A DNA stretch of 64,000 nucleotides from Prionace glauca (lineage: Eukaryota; Chordata; Chondrichthyes; Carcharhiniformes; Carcharhinidae), in the NCBI GenBank assembly GCA_037974335.1, contig CM075729.1, forward strand, positions 125,563,498-125,627,497, given 5' to 3'. A program made the translations under genes and the position numbers. Numbering within the stretch: the first letter of the stretch is position 1; every line of letters begins with the position of its first letter. The notes beneath the pieces are model-generated. The model was not told the origin of the DNA. It worked only from the letters and a program-made list of their open reading frames with translations, and did not search any database. Positions 22,239 through 32,639 of the stretch are shown one piece after another.

Positions 22239-25200
22239 CTGTTAAAAAAGAAGAAATCTAATTGTTTTAGGCAATTTTGTTTACAAAGGCTTGTTTTAAT
22301 GCATTCAGGATAGTCTTGGAATGTACTTTACCGTGTATGCGGAATCCACTTCAGAGCGACTGCCAGTTTTATTGTCTGAGGAAACTGTAACGAAGTAATA
22401 AACATGGTTCAATAAATACCCAAATAATCTGTTTCGAATTGTAACTATTGTAATGTTGCAGGTGCATCCACTTGATAAGGTTTCCTGTTATGTGATCTGT
22501 CTGCCTATCTGCCCTCTATCTTTCTGTCTACTCACTTAAACAATTGCCTCTCTGTCTATCTATTTCTCAATAGATATATTTCTCCATTATAGAAAATCCT
22601 GGCTGTTAACTGCGAAACAAATCAGGATATTTCACAAGACAACTATAACCCCAGCAATGTGCATATATGACCACTTCCAAACCCACTGATAAGCAGAAGC
22701 AGATCTTTCCAGCTGATGATGTGATTATTATTTTATTGCTAGATTTTCCGCTGCGCTTGCCCCAAGACAGGAATATCGCGCCCGAGATCAATTTGCATTG
22801 TGCCGTCCCACCCGCCACGATTCGCATGGTGGGCGGGACGGTAAAATAACTCTGAAGTGTTCAACTGGCAAATTTTGTAAAATCACATTGGAAGTCAATT
22901 ATTCTGCTTATATTGGTACGTGGCGTTAAAATGTTTATTTTATTAAACATGGGGGATTGTAAATGATGATGGTTACAAGGGAATGGGATATAAAAGTAGG
23001 GATTTTTAAAATAGCTGTGCAGGACCTTGTTGAGACTACATCTGACGCATTTTGTTCAGCTTTGGACTCTTTCGAAAATAATGACAATTGCGTTAAGAAG
23101 CTCAGCTCATTCCTGGGAGTAAGGCCATATCTTATGAAGAAAGGTTGAAGGGCCTATTTACTTCATAGAGTCGATGCAGACGATGTTTCCTCGTGTTCAG
23201 GACAGAAAACGTAGGGGACAGCATTTAATAAAAAGGGGTCCCCCATCTACGAGGAGAAGAGGAGGATTTATTGAACCTCAGAGATACGTTATCATGTGCA
23301 ATTCTCATCCCCAGAAAACAGTGAACGCAGGGTCATTGAATCTGAGTTAAGCAGATTTTTTTGCTAGACAGGAGAATATTGAGTTATGGGGAGGCAATCG
23401 CGAAAAAAGGCCTGAAGCTGCAATCTGGCTAATTATGGATCTTATGGAATGGTGGAACAGGCTAGAAGGGCCGAGTGATAGACTCCCTGGGAGTAAGGCC
23501 ATATCTTATGAACATTCAACTCTTTGTTCCAAGATGCTGCCCTCGTTTCAAACAGAATGCAGAATAATACATAGTCTGTCAGTCAATCGGGAATAAGGAA
23601 TCTACTAGAAACTATGGTCACGGACATACAGGTAACTATCTATCGAAGTTGCACATGACAATGCTTTAAAGGAACCAAAACACATACATTACCAATTTTG
23701 AGGGGTGGGGGGCTTACTTTTTATAAGAATACATACCATTGCATTTGCATTTTAGTTTGCTTGCTAGTATTTTAAGTAGCAAAATAATTAATACAACAGC
23801 TGGCAAGATTATTGTTCTCAACAGTGTAGATATAAATGCAGTCCGGGGGTCTAGGCAATTTGATTCCGTTGTCCTTCCTGAAAAGAGAAAAAGAAGACCG
23901 TGTTTTTGATTTTATGATCTGGCTAATATTAAGGGATAAAATAATTGTTCTGCACAAGATTATAGAATACGTTCAGTAGGATACTGTAAGTATATTTGGA
24001 ATATTTTTAAATTTGCATTCCTTTCCCACAGACATCTGAGCATATGTCAGTGACCTTAGTTCAAATGGGCAGAAGAATTAATTGCTTGTCTAAACTGAAA
24101 AACAGGACTCAGGGGCGGCATGGTGACACAGTTGTTAGCACTGCTGTCTCACAACGCCAGGGACCCAGATTCGATTCCCGCTTGGGCCTGTGCGGAGTCT
24201 GCATGTTCTCCCCGTGTCTGCTTGAGTTTCCTCCGGGTGCTCCGGTTTCATCCCACAATCCAAAGGTATGCAGGCTAGGTGGATTTGGCAAGCTAAGTTG
24301 CCCCTCGGCAACTTAGGGGAACTAGCTAGGGTAAATGTTTGGGATTTTGAGGAATGGGCCTGGGTGGGATTGTGATCGGTGCAGATTCATTGGGCCGAAT
24401 GGCCTCCTTCTACAGTGTAGGATTCTATGCACATTGTAAGCATCAGACATGTTGCAAACAACTTGCGGTTTGTTTTTGGATCGCAATTTTGTACTTTAAT
24501 GTCAGTTCCTGACCCCAACCCTACTGTAGCAGTTACAGCAATTTAACTCTGTCGTGACCACTTTCGAGATCCCAGGAAACTCTCTGCGAGCATCAACAAA
24601 TTAACCGTGTCCTTTGTCCCATCACGTACGGAATCAAATTGCAGCCTAAACTAATCCTGGAGAAAACATGTATTTAGAAAGTATTTTAACAGCTTAAATT
24701 ATGGACTTCATGACATAGAGGTAGGCCTGATGGAAAACGTGAGGCAGGAGAATAATATCGCAACATTTAGGCTTTACATCTGAGATTCTTAATATTTTAA
24801 TTAAAATAATCGTATTTCTCTATTTAACTTATATGTGATACTAGGATAGGTGTACGGAGATGTAATCACCATCCAGCAAAGCACCTAAACGGAACTACTG
24901 AGGAAACGTGTATGTTGACTTTCTGAGGGTTTCGTCACATCACATAATAACAGCGCCTGAGGCTTGTGTGTGAAATCGTGCCGTCCGGTTACTTAATTTG
25001 AGTTGATTTATTATTGCCACATTTATTGGTATACAGTGTTGTTCCCTGCGCGCCACATAGACAAAACATACCATTTTCGTAGAGTACATAGGAGAAAAGG
25101 AAAGGAGAGGGTGCAGAATATAGTGCTACAGTCATTGAGAGGGTGAAGCGACGAATCAACTTACTGACAATAATTTAAAGCAAGGATTACATTTGCATCA

Positions 25201-28200
25201 AATTAACATTGCGCCATCTTATTTTAAGGCACCGGTTTCTCGCCTCTGATCACTCACGTGGTAGTGGTACTTGTGTTACGAGATACACCTCAATTGATTG
25301 CACAAGTAGTGTAATCACAAGCGGTAAACTAATTGCACGGCAGTTAGAACAGAAAATACGGGATCACAACAATCGAACTCGTGAAAAATTCGTGCAGTTT
25401 CTTTCATGAAGCATATGTTTATAGGTATTACTCACGTCTTACTTTCAGATGGGTACCGCTTCCATTCCTAGTTCTCTCTCCCATTAAGGATACATGGCAG
25501 TAATAGGTATCTGAATCTTCCTCAATCAACCTGGAGATATGAATATGTATTCTGTTGTTGGCAAATGATTCGCTGTCTGATCTCTCCAGCCGATCTTTAT
25601 AAAATGGGCTCTTGTCCAGTCTGTAGCCACATTGTTCACCCCGCGTCCAATAAGTTGCTCCGATTAGCAAGAGGTTTGCTTCAAATTTCAAGGTACAGTT
25701 CAGTGTCACCGACTCCCCCTCTGCTGCCATTATAAAGGGAGGGAACTGGTAAACGGTGAAATCCGTCTTCCCACCTGTTGGGAAAAACACTTCAGCTGTA
25801 AGCGAGATAATTCCCAAAACGCTAGGTGCTATCCACAACTTAAGTGGCTAAGTGTGATTAACATCTCATATTATAGAGATGGAAAGGAACTGAATAAATC
25901 GACGATCACAGAAACGTCAAATATATAAGCAGAAAGCGTTTCAAATATATAGCAAATCATCAGAATCTAAAACAGAATGTCAGGTTAATGTTGGGTTGTG
26001 TGTGCAGAATCAAGAGCTGCTTCTTCCCTGCTGCCATCAGATTTTTGATCGGACCTACCTTGCATTAAGTTGATCTTTTTCTACACCCTAGCTATGACTG
26101 CAACATTACATTCTGCACTTTCTCATTTCCTTCTATATGCTTTTTCTGTGTAGCGCGGAAGAAACAATACCTTTCACTGTTTACGAATACATGTGAAAAT
26201 AATAAATTTAAATAAATCAGAAAATCTAATTATTTTTTGGATTGGCTGTCAGGGTAATGTTGGGTTGTGTTGTTCGATTAATGTCGGGTTGTGTTATTCG
26301 GTTGGCACTAACTGACACTAATCCCCAGGAGCCAATGACAATGTGACTTGGCACTAAGCCCCAAAAGCCATGTACGCATGGCGGTAATAGGTGTCTGAGT
26401 CTTTCTCAGCCAACTCGGAGATATTAATGAATATTCTGTTGTTAGCAAATGAATGTCTGTCCGATCCCTCCAGCCAATCTTGATAAAACGGGCTCTTGTC
26501 CATTGTGTAACCATCTGGTTTAACCCGCGTCCAAGGTGCTGATCCGATAAGGGATAGGCTTTCATCAATTTCCAAGGCATCGTTCAGTGTCGTCGACTGC
26601 CCCTCTGCTGCCGTTAGAAAGGGATGGAACCGGTAAACGACGAAATTGAGCTCCCCATCTACCAAAATGAGGGAAAATTAATTTTGAAAAGCTGCCCGTT
26701 CATTTTCGGTGGTAAATCCAACGATCATTCCTCATTATATAGATACGGGGGAAACGGAACGCAAGCATAATTCGCAGGCAGAACATGGTATAAAGGTAAC
26801 AAATCATTTAGGCCTTTTAAGAGAGAATGGCGGATTAATGCTTGAGTTTGTTGTTCTCCCTCGCTATCTCATCTTTTATACAAAGCACCCAAATTAAATT
26901 GCAGATCGATTATATAAGGCGCCAGTCGGTACAGTGATGGAATACACTCCACTTTCCTGGATGAGTGCAGTTCCAACGACACTAAGAAGCTCGACACCAT
27001 CCAGGACAAAGCAGCCCGCTTGATTGGTATCCCTTTTATAAACATTCACTCCCTCCACCCCTGACGTACAGTGGCAGTCGTGTATATCATCTACAAGATG
27101 CACTGCAGGAGCTCACCAAATCTCCTTAGGCAACACCTTTCAAACTTAAGACCACCATCATCTAGAAGGACAAGGGTAGCACATACATGGGAATACCAGC
27201 TTCCCCTTCAAACCATTTGCCACCCTGACTTGCAAATACATCGCCGTTTCTTTGCCGTACCAAGTTAACAATAAAAATCGATATTAATCGAACAACACAA
27301 CCCAACATTACCCTGGAAGTCCAAGAACTCTCTTTCTACCAGCGCTGTGGGTGTTCCTACACCTCATGGAATGTAAGAATACACTCAGGCCGCTCACCAT
27401 CACCTTTCCAAAGGCAATTAGGGATGGGCAATAAATGCTGGTCTACATCTCTTGATAGCCTATACTGGAGAGATAGACCGTCGAGGGCATGAGTCCTGAT
27501 GGCTGCGTTGACCTATTGATGTCAGGGTTCAGGGTATATTTTCAGCTCTGGACAAGAGCTTGTTGGGTTGAGGGGGGAGAGGAGGGGGAGACAGGGCAGG
27601 AGAGGACCATTGGTCGTGGTCCAAGTGGGTATCAACGACAAAGGAAACAACTTCTACATAGAAAATATGAGCAGATCAGCACTAAAATATAAAGTAAAAT
27701 CATACAGATAATAATCTCTATTATTACTTGAACAAAATGCAAATTGCATTGAGCAAATAAAATCAGAGATGAGCGTGGCATGGGAAAATGCACGGGGCAT
27801 TGGCAACAGTTCTGGGGAATGTAGGGCTGTACGTTTGGGAATGTCGACAGCTGGATCGTGCTAAGTCCAGTGTTCTAGCAATCTGCGTAACTCGGCAAGT
27901 AAGAGGGCTTTAATCTAAAACAGTGGCAAAAAAGGCTCACATTTTGCAAATATGGCAAAGCAAAGAGTGAAGAAAAATCAAAAGAGAAATATGTTGAATT
28001 GGAATATGATAAGTAGACTGTGACAGCAAGGGGTAGTAATTTAACAAAATGAATTTTCAATGAAGTGATGGTTCCAGTGCAAAGTAGACTGTTAGCCATG
28101 AATGGGAAACGAATGGTTTTGAAAGCTAAAGCTTCCTAACAAACCTCCTATGTCTTTGCTTTTGACGAAGAAACGAGGGAGTCGATAAGTGGACTGTAGA

Positions 28201-30012
28201 TAAAATGACATCTGAGGAAATATGACAGAATGGGCACGATAGAGTTCATAGAATTAAAGAGAGAGGGCTGGAATAGATAGAAAATCAGACAACGAGGCAA
28301 AGTACTGGTGAATGATATTTTCTTCAAACTACATCAAGTCATAGTACTATATTACCCAGGGGTGTGTATTTGGTTTACTGCTTCTCTTGATATCTATGCT
28401 TCATCTGAAATTATCTGTATTGTGATATGCAGGGCAAATTTTCAAGTTCTATTTGCAGAACGCATGAATCTCGAAAATGAAATAAACAATGCGGAGGATA
28501 GCAAAGGACTTCAAGATGTACTCAGACTGGTAAAATTGCAGACTTGCAAATGTTGTGTAATGTAGAGAGGCGTGAAGTCTCACAATTTGTCTGGACGATA
28601 AGGAAGGCAAATATAAGCAGAATGAAGCTATTTACCGAGGGCTGCAGGAACAGAGAGACATGCGGAGTCAAGATCAAATCAGTCCAGAAATTAATGTTCC
28701 AGTAAATGCTTATTTAAATGTGATTTAATTAATCCTGCATTCTTGCCTTAACAGTGTCACGCCTATATGTCTAATATAAAGAGACTTTAAAAGAACACTT
28801 TACAATGAAAATATACAAACCTAATCCCAACCCAAACATAACCCACAATGTTGAATATTCAATGAATTCCACATGAATTCCAGAACCTTAGTATAATTTG
28901 ACTCTGTTGCCAGCAACGTAGGACTTGATACTCAAAATAACTGGTTGGTGACCGTTGGCTGAATTTCAAAATGTACGCGAGAAAGGGACTTGTAACCTTC
29001 ATTAACAATGGGATTGATTTGGCTGACTGATTTGAGAAAAATGTGTTTCATTTCTTTATTTCTGTAGAATCCGATAAATGTAAAAAAAAAACTTGCATTA
29101 AATTGTCTAACAGCAATTCATGTAAACCATTTCAGATCAATGATCCGATCAAGGATGCCGAGCCAATGCGTGTAAAACTGGATCAGTATTACTTTTGATG
29201 AGGACACAACATAAGGGAATGTCAACCTAAAAGGCAAATATACTTATTTAACCTCTTAAATTGTACAAAGAGAGCACTGGCAATCTATAAATTACAGTAC
29301 AGTATTGGTCCAAGCATAATGTCACGACCACCTCACCTTTGGTGAAATAACCTCATAATGTGATAAAGGGAAATCCCAGTAAATAGATACTGAAATAGTT
29401 GTTGCATTTACCGTTTCTTTCGACAATCTCAGACAGGAATTTTACTCCAACATTGGAACTGGGTGCCAAATTGTGTATAAATGTGTTTCAATCTTATATT
29501 TTGACTTACGGAGTCTCACAAAGTTAACATCGAACGCAGGTTGGCTAGAGCACTACATAGTAGCAGATTAAATGAAGTACAATATTGTATGGCACCAAGT
29601 GATGTCGGCAGAGCAATGCATAATAACGAATAATATAATGTAACTAACCAGCAGTTGGAAGAAAGAGAATCAGTTGTGTCAGACACTGAAATAGTTCTTG
29701 CAATTACGGTATCTTAAATAACGCATTCGTTAATCTCAAACAGGAATCTTACTCCAACATTGGAACTGGGTAAGACATTGTGTATTAATGTGCTTCAATC
29801 TTATATTTTGAATTACGGAGTTCTATAAAGTTAATACCAAACGAGGTTAGCTAGAGCACTATATAGTAACAGATTAAATGAAGTACAATATTGTATGGCA
29901 CCAAGTGATATAGACAGAGCGACACATAATAACGAATAATATAAGGTAACTAACCAGCAGTTGGAAGAAAGAGAATCACTTGTATCAGATTAATTTTTCG
30001 AATAGAATCCAT
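22179..30012 (-). CDS. Gene 2: NKp30-like V-domain receptor with its own ITAM
   Basis: Five exons in order on the minus strand: leader 30012-29955, V 25774-25436, transmembrane 23877-23737, tail A 22375-22332, tail B 22238-22179. Every junction is GT-AG and the phases (1, 1, 1, 0) join without a stop, giving 213 residues. The predicted type I receptor has a 19-residue signal peptide, one V-type Ig domain with C27, W43, C93 and a J-like G-S-G (V numbering), then a membrane segment with Arg153 near its outer side and Lys168 near its inner side, and a 40-residue tail. The tail holds D190-x-x-Y193-x-x-L196-x7-Y204-x-x-L207, a complete ITAM. The V domain is closest in pattern to NKp30 (NCR3); other VJ-type fish receptors are possible. 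In mammals NKp30 borrows ITAMs through its membrane Arg; this one would also bring its own. Transposon remnants fill the introns. Confidence 0.7.
22239..22331 (-). other. Gene 2 last intron
   Basis: 93 bases, GTAAAG donor and a strong polypyrimidine acceptor. This short intron splits the ITAM between its first YxxL residues Y-T and G-L. Confidence 0.65.
22332..22375 (-). CDS. Gene 2 tail exon A, first half of the ITAM
   Basis: 44 nt with acceptor GTTTCCTCAG and donor GTAAAG. Phase 1 to 0. It codes (D)NKTGSRSEVDSAYT: an acidic residue at -3 from the tyrosine, as ITAMs prefer. Confidence 0.7.
22960..23500 (+). repeat. CR1-type LINE remnant in a gene 2 intron
   Basis: Follows a diverged ORF2 C-terminus in pieces: agtaaggccatatcttatga, atttaataaaaaggggtccc, and a 3' end with aacaggctagaagggccgag. 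Broken throughout. Confidence 0.6.
23737..23877 (-). CDS. Gene 2 stalk and transmembrane exon with Arg and Lys
   Basis: 141 nt, phase 1 to 1. Acceptor is TTCTTTTTCTCTTTTCAG, donor GTATGT. A short stalk with one Cys is followed by LLRTIILPAVVLIILLLKIL, then a basic SKLKCKCN. The Arg lies four or five residues into the hydrophobic segment, as in NKp30 and TCR-alpha, where it pairs with acidic residues of ITAM adaptors. A Lys closes the segment. It is open across all 46 full codons. Confidence 0.75.
24110..24437 (+). repeat. SINE family 1, full length, in the gene 2 V-TM intron
   Basis: Head (ggcggcatggtgacacagtt), B box (agattcgattccc), body and 3' end (ttgggccgaatggcctcc). It is antisense to gene 2. 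Confidence 0.9.
24438..25004. other. Intronic, no recognised feature
   Basis: Part of the gene 2 V-to-TM intron; no repeat or exon seen. Confidence 0.4.
25005..25190 (-). repeat. Interspersed repeat R4, fragment
   Basis: Reads ttattattgccacatttatt, aaggaaaggagagggtgcag on the plus strand, the reverse of the R4 end seen at 26035-26220. The same text occurs at 53925-54253. Confidence 0.6.
25436..25774 (-). CDS. Gene 2 V-type immunoglobulin exon
   Basis: 339 nt, phase 1 to 1, acceptor TTTTTCCCAACAG, donor GTGAGT: the same length and phases as the gene 3 V exon. It codes a full V domain: B-strand Cys in VTLNCTLKF, core Trp in ATYWTRG, F-strand Cys in DSDTYYCHVSL, and a G-strand NGSGTHLKV in the germline exon, so no rearrangement is needed. 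The pattern IGxxYWTRG, YKDRL and NGxGTxL matches NKp30. An extra Cys (EQCGY) sits in the C-C' region and may be unpaired or form a dimer bond. Confidence 0.85.
25974..26008 (-). repeat. Minisatellite unit, gene 2 leader-V intron
   Basis: One unit (ggttaatgttgggttgtgtg) of the 23-bp repeat that forms a long array upstream of the gene 3 V exon. It sits about 200 bp upstream of the gene 2 V exon, in the same orientation relative to the gene. Confidence 0.65.
26035..26220 (+). repeat. Interspersed repeat R4, 3' end
   Basis: Recognised by ctgctgccatcagatttttg, agttgatctttttctacacc and a tail tgtgaaaataataaattt. Confidence 0.6.
26248..26304 (-). repeat. Minisatellite, two units, beside the decayed V exon
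   Basis: Two 23-bp-type units (tgttgggttgtgttgttcga, tgtcgggttgtgttattcgg). Bases 26250-26282 are a perfect inverted match to 27283-27315. Confidence 0.7.
26354..26658 (-). pseudogene. Decayed V exon in the gene 2 leader-V intron
   Basis: Starts at a TTTTGGTAG acceptor in phase 1 and follows the gene 2/3 V domains from GELNFVVYRF to the F strand. Both conserved cysteines are gone (LNDAL for LNCTL; TYYRHA for TYYCHV). The core Trp remains (APWTR). After the F strand the reading stops at TAG, and no G strand or donor is present. It is a host-gene exon relic from a tandem V duplication. Confidence 0.8.
26920..27465 (+). repeat. Second LINE family, RT C-terminus and 3' end
   Basis: Sense copy. 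Text follows this family's end: ggaatacactccactttcct, gcccgcttgattggtatccc, ttcactccctccacccctga, and the tail gggatgggcaataaatgctg. Near 27283-27315 it is interrupted by a minisatellite unit. Confidence 0.7.
27283..27315 (+). repeat. Minisatellite unit inside a LINE fragment
   Basis: 33 bases identical, in reverse complement, to 26250-26282. It lies in the middle of LINE sequence, so it moved here after the LINE inserted. Confidence 0.75.
27580..28110 (+). repeat. Old CR1-type LINE, 5' region
   Basis: Contains ggaccattggtcgtggtcca and gggtatcaacgacaaagg, a block common in the 5' part of shark CR1 elements. No intact frame. Confidence 0.45.
28111..29383. other. Gene 2 leader-V intron, nothing recognised
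   Basis: AT-rich intronic sequence; weak resemblance to decayed LINE DNA at its left end only. Confidence 0.35.
29384..29985. repeat. Tandem duplication, two units of about 300 bp
   Basis: Unit 1 (29384-29681) and unit 2 (29682-about 29985) share nearly all of their sequence, for example tactccaacattggaactgg, agattaaatgaagtacaata and ccagcagttggaagaaagag. The offset is 306 bases at the leader donor. Unit 2 contains the gene 2 leader donor. Confidence 0.85.
29649..29681 (-). pseudogene. Copied 3' half of the gene 2 leader exon
   Basis: Codes the same LILFLPTA ending and keeps the GTTAGT donor, but the ATG half was not included in the duplication. Confidence 0.7.
29955..30012 (-). CDS. Gene 2 leader (signal peptide) exon
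   Basis: 58 nt, exactly the length of the gene 3 leader exon. ATG at 30012. It codes MDSIRKINLIQVILFLPTA plus one base of a split Gly codon: a basic start, a hydrophobic core and a small residue before the cut. The donor is GTTAGT, phase 1. It could alternatively have served the decayed V exon first. No TATA box is evident just upstream. Confidence 0.7.
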
Positions 30013-30689
30013 CGTCAATGTACGGCACATTTTGTGCTGTGCTGTTTAAGCCAAATACTGTCAAAACCTTGAGGGTTGATTTCAAGGATGACATTACTTG
30101 CGGGCTTGCGCTGACGACACAGCAGATTGTGCTGCCACTGAAGTTAAAGTGAATGGTTTACATTCAATGCGGTTGCGTGATATTGAACAAGTTTTTTTTT
30201 ACAATTGCACGGGATATGTCACCCAGGAAATTTAGAGTGGGATAATGCAGGATTTTGCATCTGTCAATAATGAGTCTCTTATAATAAGATGTTCCCTGTT
30301 AAATGCTTCTAAAGTGGACATCACTTCTTTCGGTGTAGCTTCTGACATGACCGTTAGAGAACTTCGGGCAAGACCACGGAGAATGGAAGAATGCATAATT
30401 AAACTTCGTTTTTAAATATGAATCGAATTATATCTTTCAGCTAAAATGACAGTAGAAACGATGAAAGAACACATTACAATGAAGTTTATTGGAATGTGTT
30501 ATTGCATAAGGATGTAAAGTGTAGCAGCAAACTTATCAACAATAAAAAGATGCCTTCTGGAAAGTTATGTGCTGTTTTACGCACTCAATTAGAGATATAT
30601 CGGTGATTTGAGAGCGGTGTTGGAGTAATAACGAAGAACGCATGCTATGTTTTGTTTGAGCCTGTTTAGGGGATACATTTAAAAGATTC
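30013..30689. other. Upstream of gene 2; promoter not resolved
   Basis: Should contain the gene 2 promoter and 5' UTR. I see no clear TATA box or other named element. Confidence 0.35.
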
Positions 30690-30925
30690 TCAGAAAATTA
30701 AAAGAAAAACAGCAAGTGCTGGAAACACTCAGCCGCATCTTTTGGAGAAACCGAGTTAACGTTTTGAGTCCAATATGCAAATTCGGAACAGTCATATTGA
30801 ACTCGCACCTCTGTTTCTCCCTCCACTGGTTTTGCTAGACCTGCAGAGTTTTTCCAGCACTGTAGTTTCATTTCAGATTTCCTGTTCCCATACTATCTTG
30901 ATTTCGATTTACAGAGAATCGCGAG
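30690..30925 (+). repeat. Interspersed repeat R5
   Basis: Contains acagcaagtgctggaaacac, gagttaacgttttgagtcc and ctgcagagtttttccagcac, the longer form of the repeat at 19170. Confidence 0.6.
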
Positions 30926-30939
30926 CTGGATGGAAAATG

Positions 30940-31370
30940 TGCAAAAATGATTTACAAGGATGTTAACGAGACTGGAAGGCTTCAATTATAAGGAGGGGGA
31001 GGATAGGCTGGGACTTTTTCCCCTGGAACATAGGCGGATAAGGGGTGACTTTATAGTGGTTTATAAAATAATGAGGGGCAGAAATAAGGTGAATAACCAA
31101 GACCTTTTCCCTAGAATAAGGGAGTCCAAAACTAGAGGGCATAGGTTTAAGATGAGAGAAGAAAGGTTTAAAAGGCAGCTGAAGGGCAACCTTTTCACAT
31201 AGAGGGTGGTGCGTGTATGGAATGAGCTGCTAGAAGAGGTGGTAGAGGCGGGTATAACAGCAACATTTTAAAGACATTTGGACAGGTACATGGAAAGGAA
31301 AGATTTAGACGGATGTGGGCCAAAAGCAGGCAAGTGAGGCTAGTTCCTTTTAGGAAACTTAGTCGGCATG
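30940..31370 (+). repeat. CR1-type LINE C-terminal region
   Basis: An 80-codon stretch (30960-31202) reads NYKEGEDRLGLFPLEHRRIRG, then RESKTRGHRFKMREERF, the C-terminal domain of ORF2. A stop interrupts the FFT-like motif (NLFT followed by TAG). Confidence 0.8.
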
Positions 31371-31466
31371 GACAGAAGTGTCAGTTTCTCTGTTGTATAT
31401 GTACATAATTCCATGATATCCAACCATTTTCATCGTAGCTGAAAAACGTAGGAAGGTCACATTAAC

Positions 31467-31742
31467 AGAGGGCGGCATGTTGGGGCAGTGGTTAGCACCG
31501 TTACCACACTGCACCTGGTTTAGATCACTGCTTGTGCAAAATTTGCTCATTCACCCGTGTCTGCGTGAATTTCCTCCGGGTGTTCCCGTTTCTTCCCACA
31601 GTCCGAAAGACGTGATGCTAAGGTTCATTGGCCATGCTAAATTCTCCCTCAGTGTACCCGAAGACGTGGGTAGGGGATTTTCGCAGCAACTTGGTTGCAG
31701 TGTTAATGTAAACCAGGCTTATGACACTAATAAATAAACTAA
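31467..31742 (+). repeat. SINE family 1, variant with a different tail
   Basis: Usual head and body, but the 3' end is agtgttaatgtaaaccagg followed by gacactaataaataaact, not the common ggcctcctt end. The same tail variant is at 63110-63425 and 40030-40125. Confidence 0.8.
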
Positions 31743-32069
31743 CCAATGCAGAAGTTCATGGATATCACCCTAATCATATTGACCATAGATCATTTGAGTG
31801 AAGTGGCAGTGCACGATAATACGTTGGAACTGCTAGACAATGGAAGATAAAAGGTTACTCTATAAGAGATTTCTTGTCATACCTGTCATCGCATATAATA
31901 AATAGTTTTGACGAATTGCAACAATCCATTTCTGTCCGCATACCCTGACATGAGACGAAGAAGACACTAGAGATGGGGAGATTTGGAATTAGAGGCCTAA
32001 AATAAAGCTTGATTGCCAATCCCGTTAAAATAACAACACTCCATTTCCCGTTCACCCTCGTGACTATAG

Positions 32070-32395
32070 TATCATACAATCCTACAGTGTAGAGGGAGTC
32101 GATTCGGTCCATCGAGTCTGCACCGGCCAGAATCCCACACAGGACCTATCCCCATAACTCTATGTATTTACTCTAGCTAGTCCCCCTGATAATAAGGGAC
32201 AATTTAGCATGGCCAATCCACCTAACTCGCACATTTTTAGATTGTGGGAGGGAACCGGAGCTCCCAGAGGAAACCCATACAGACAGGGGGGAGAATGTAC
32301 AGTCTCCACACAGACAGTGACCCAAGCCGGGAATCGAACCCAGGCCCCTGGCACTGAGAGGCAGCAGTACTGACCACTGTGCCACCACGCCCCCC
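32070..32395 (-). repeat. SINE family 1, full length, inverted
   Basis: From 3' end (acagtgtagagggagtcgat) to head (actgaccactgtgccaccac) on the plus strand. Confidence 0.9.
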
Positions 32396-32639
32396 CTTCC
32401 CTCAAATGCTGAATCCCAAAATTTAGACATTTAATATAAAACTATCGAGTTTGAAGTTCCATGGACTAATTTGATTTGATTTCTTCATCCACTAGGTAGT
32501 CTTTTCATCGATTAATTAACGACTTGTTCACTGATTGTTTTTATTCCCTCTTGATTACGTCATACAATCGAGGTCACATATTTTGGCTCTATGCTTCAAC
32601 ACTTTCCAAATGCCAATTCACTTTGCCCTTTTTTATTGT

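Noticed and set aside
25436-25774. Rearranging TCR or Ig V segment
   Set aside because: The G strand is encoded in the same exon, a splice donor follows, and no recombination signal (CACAGTG plus nonamer) was seen after the F strand.
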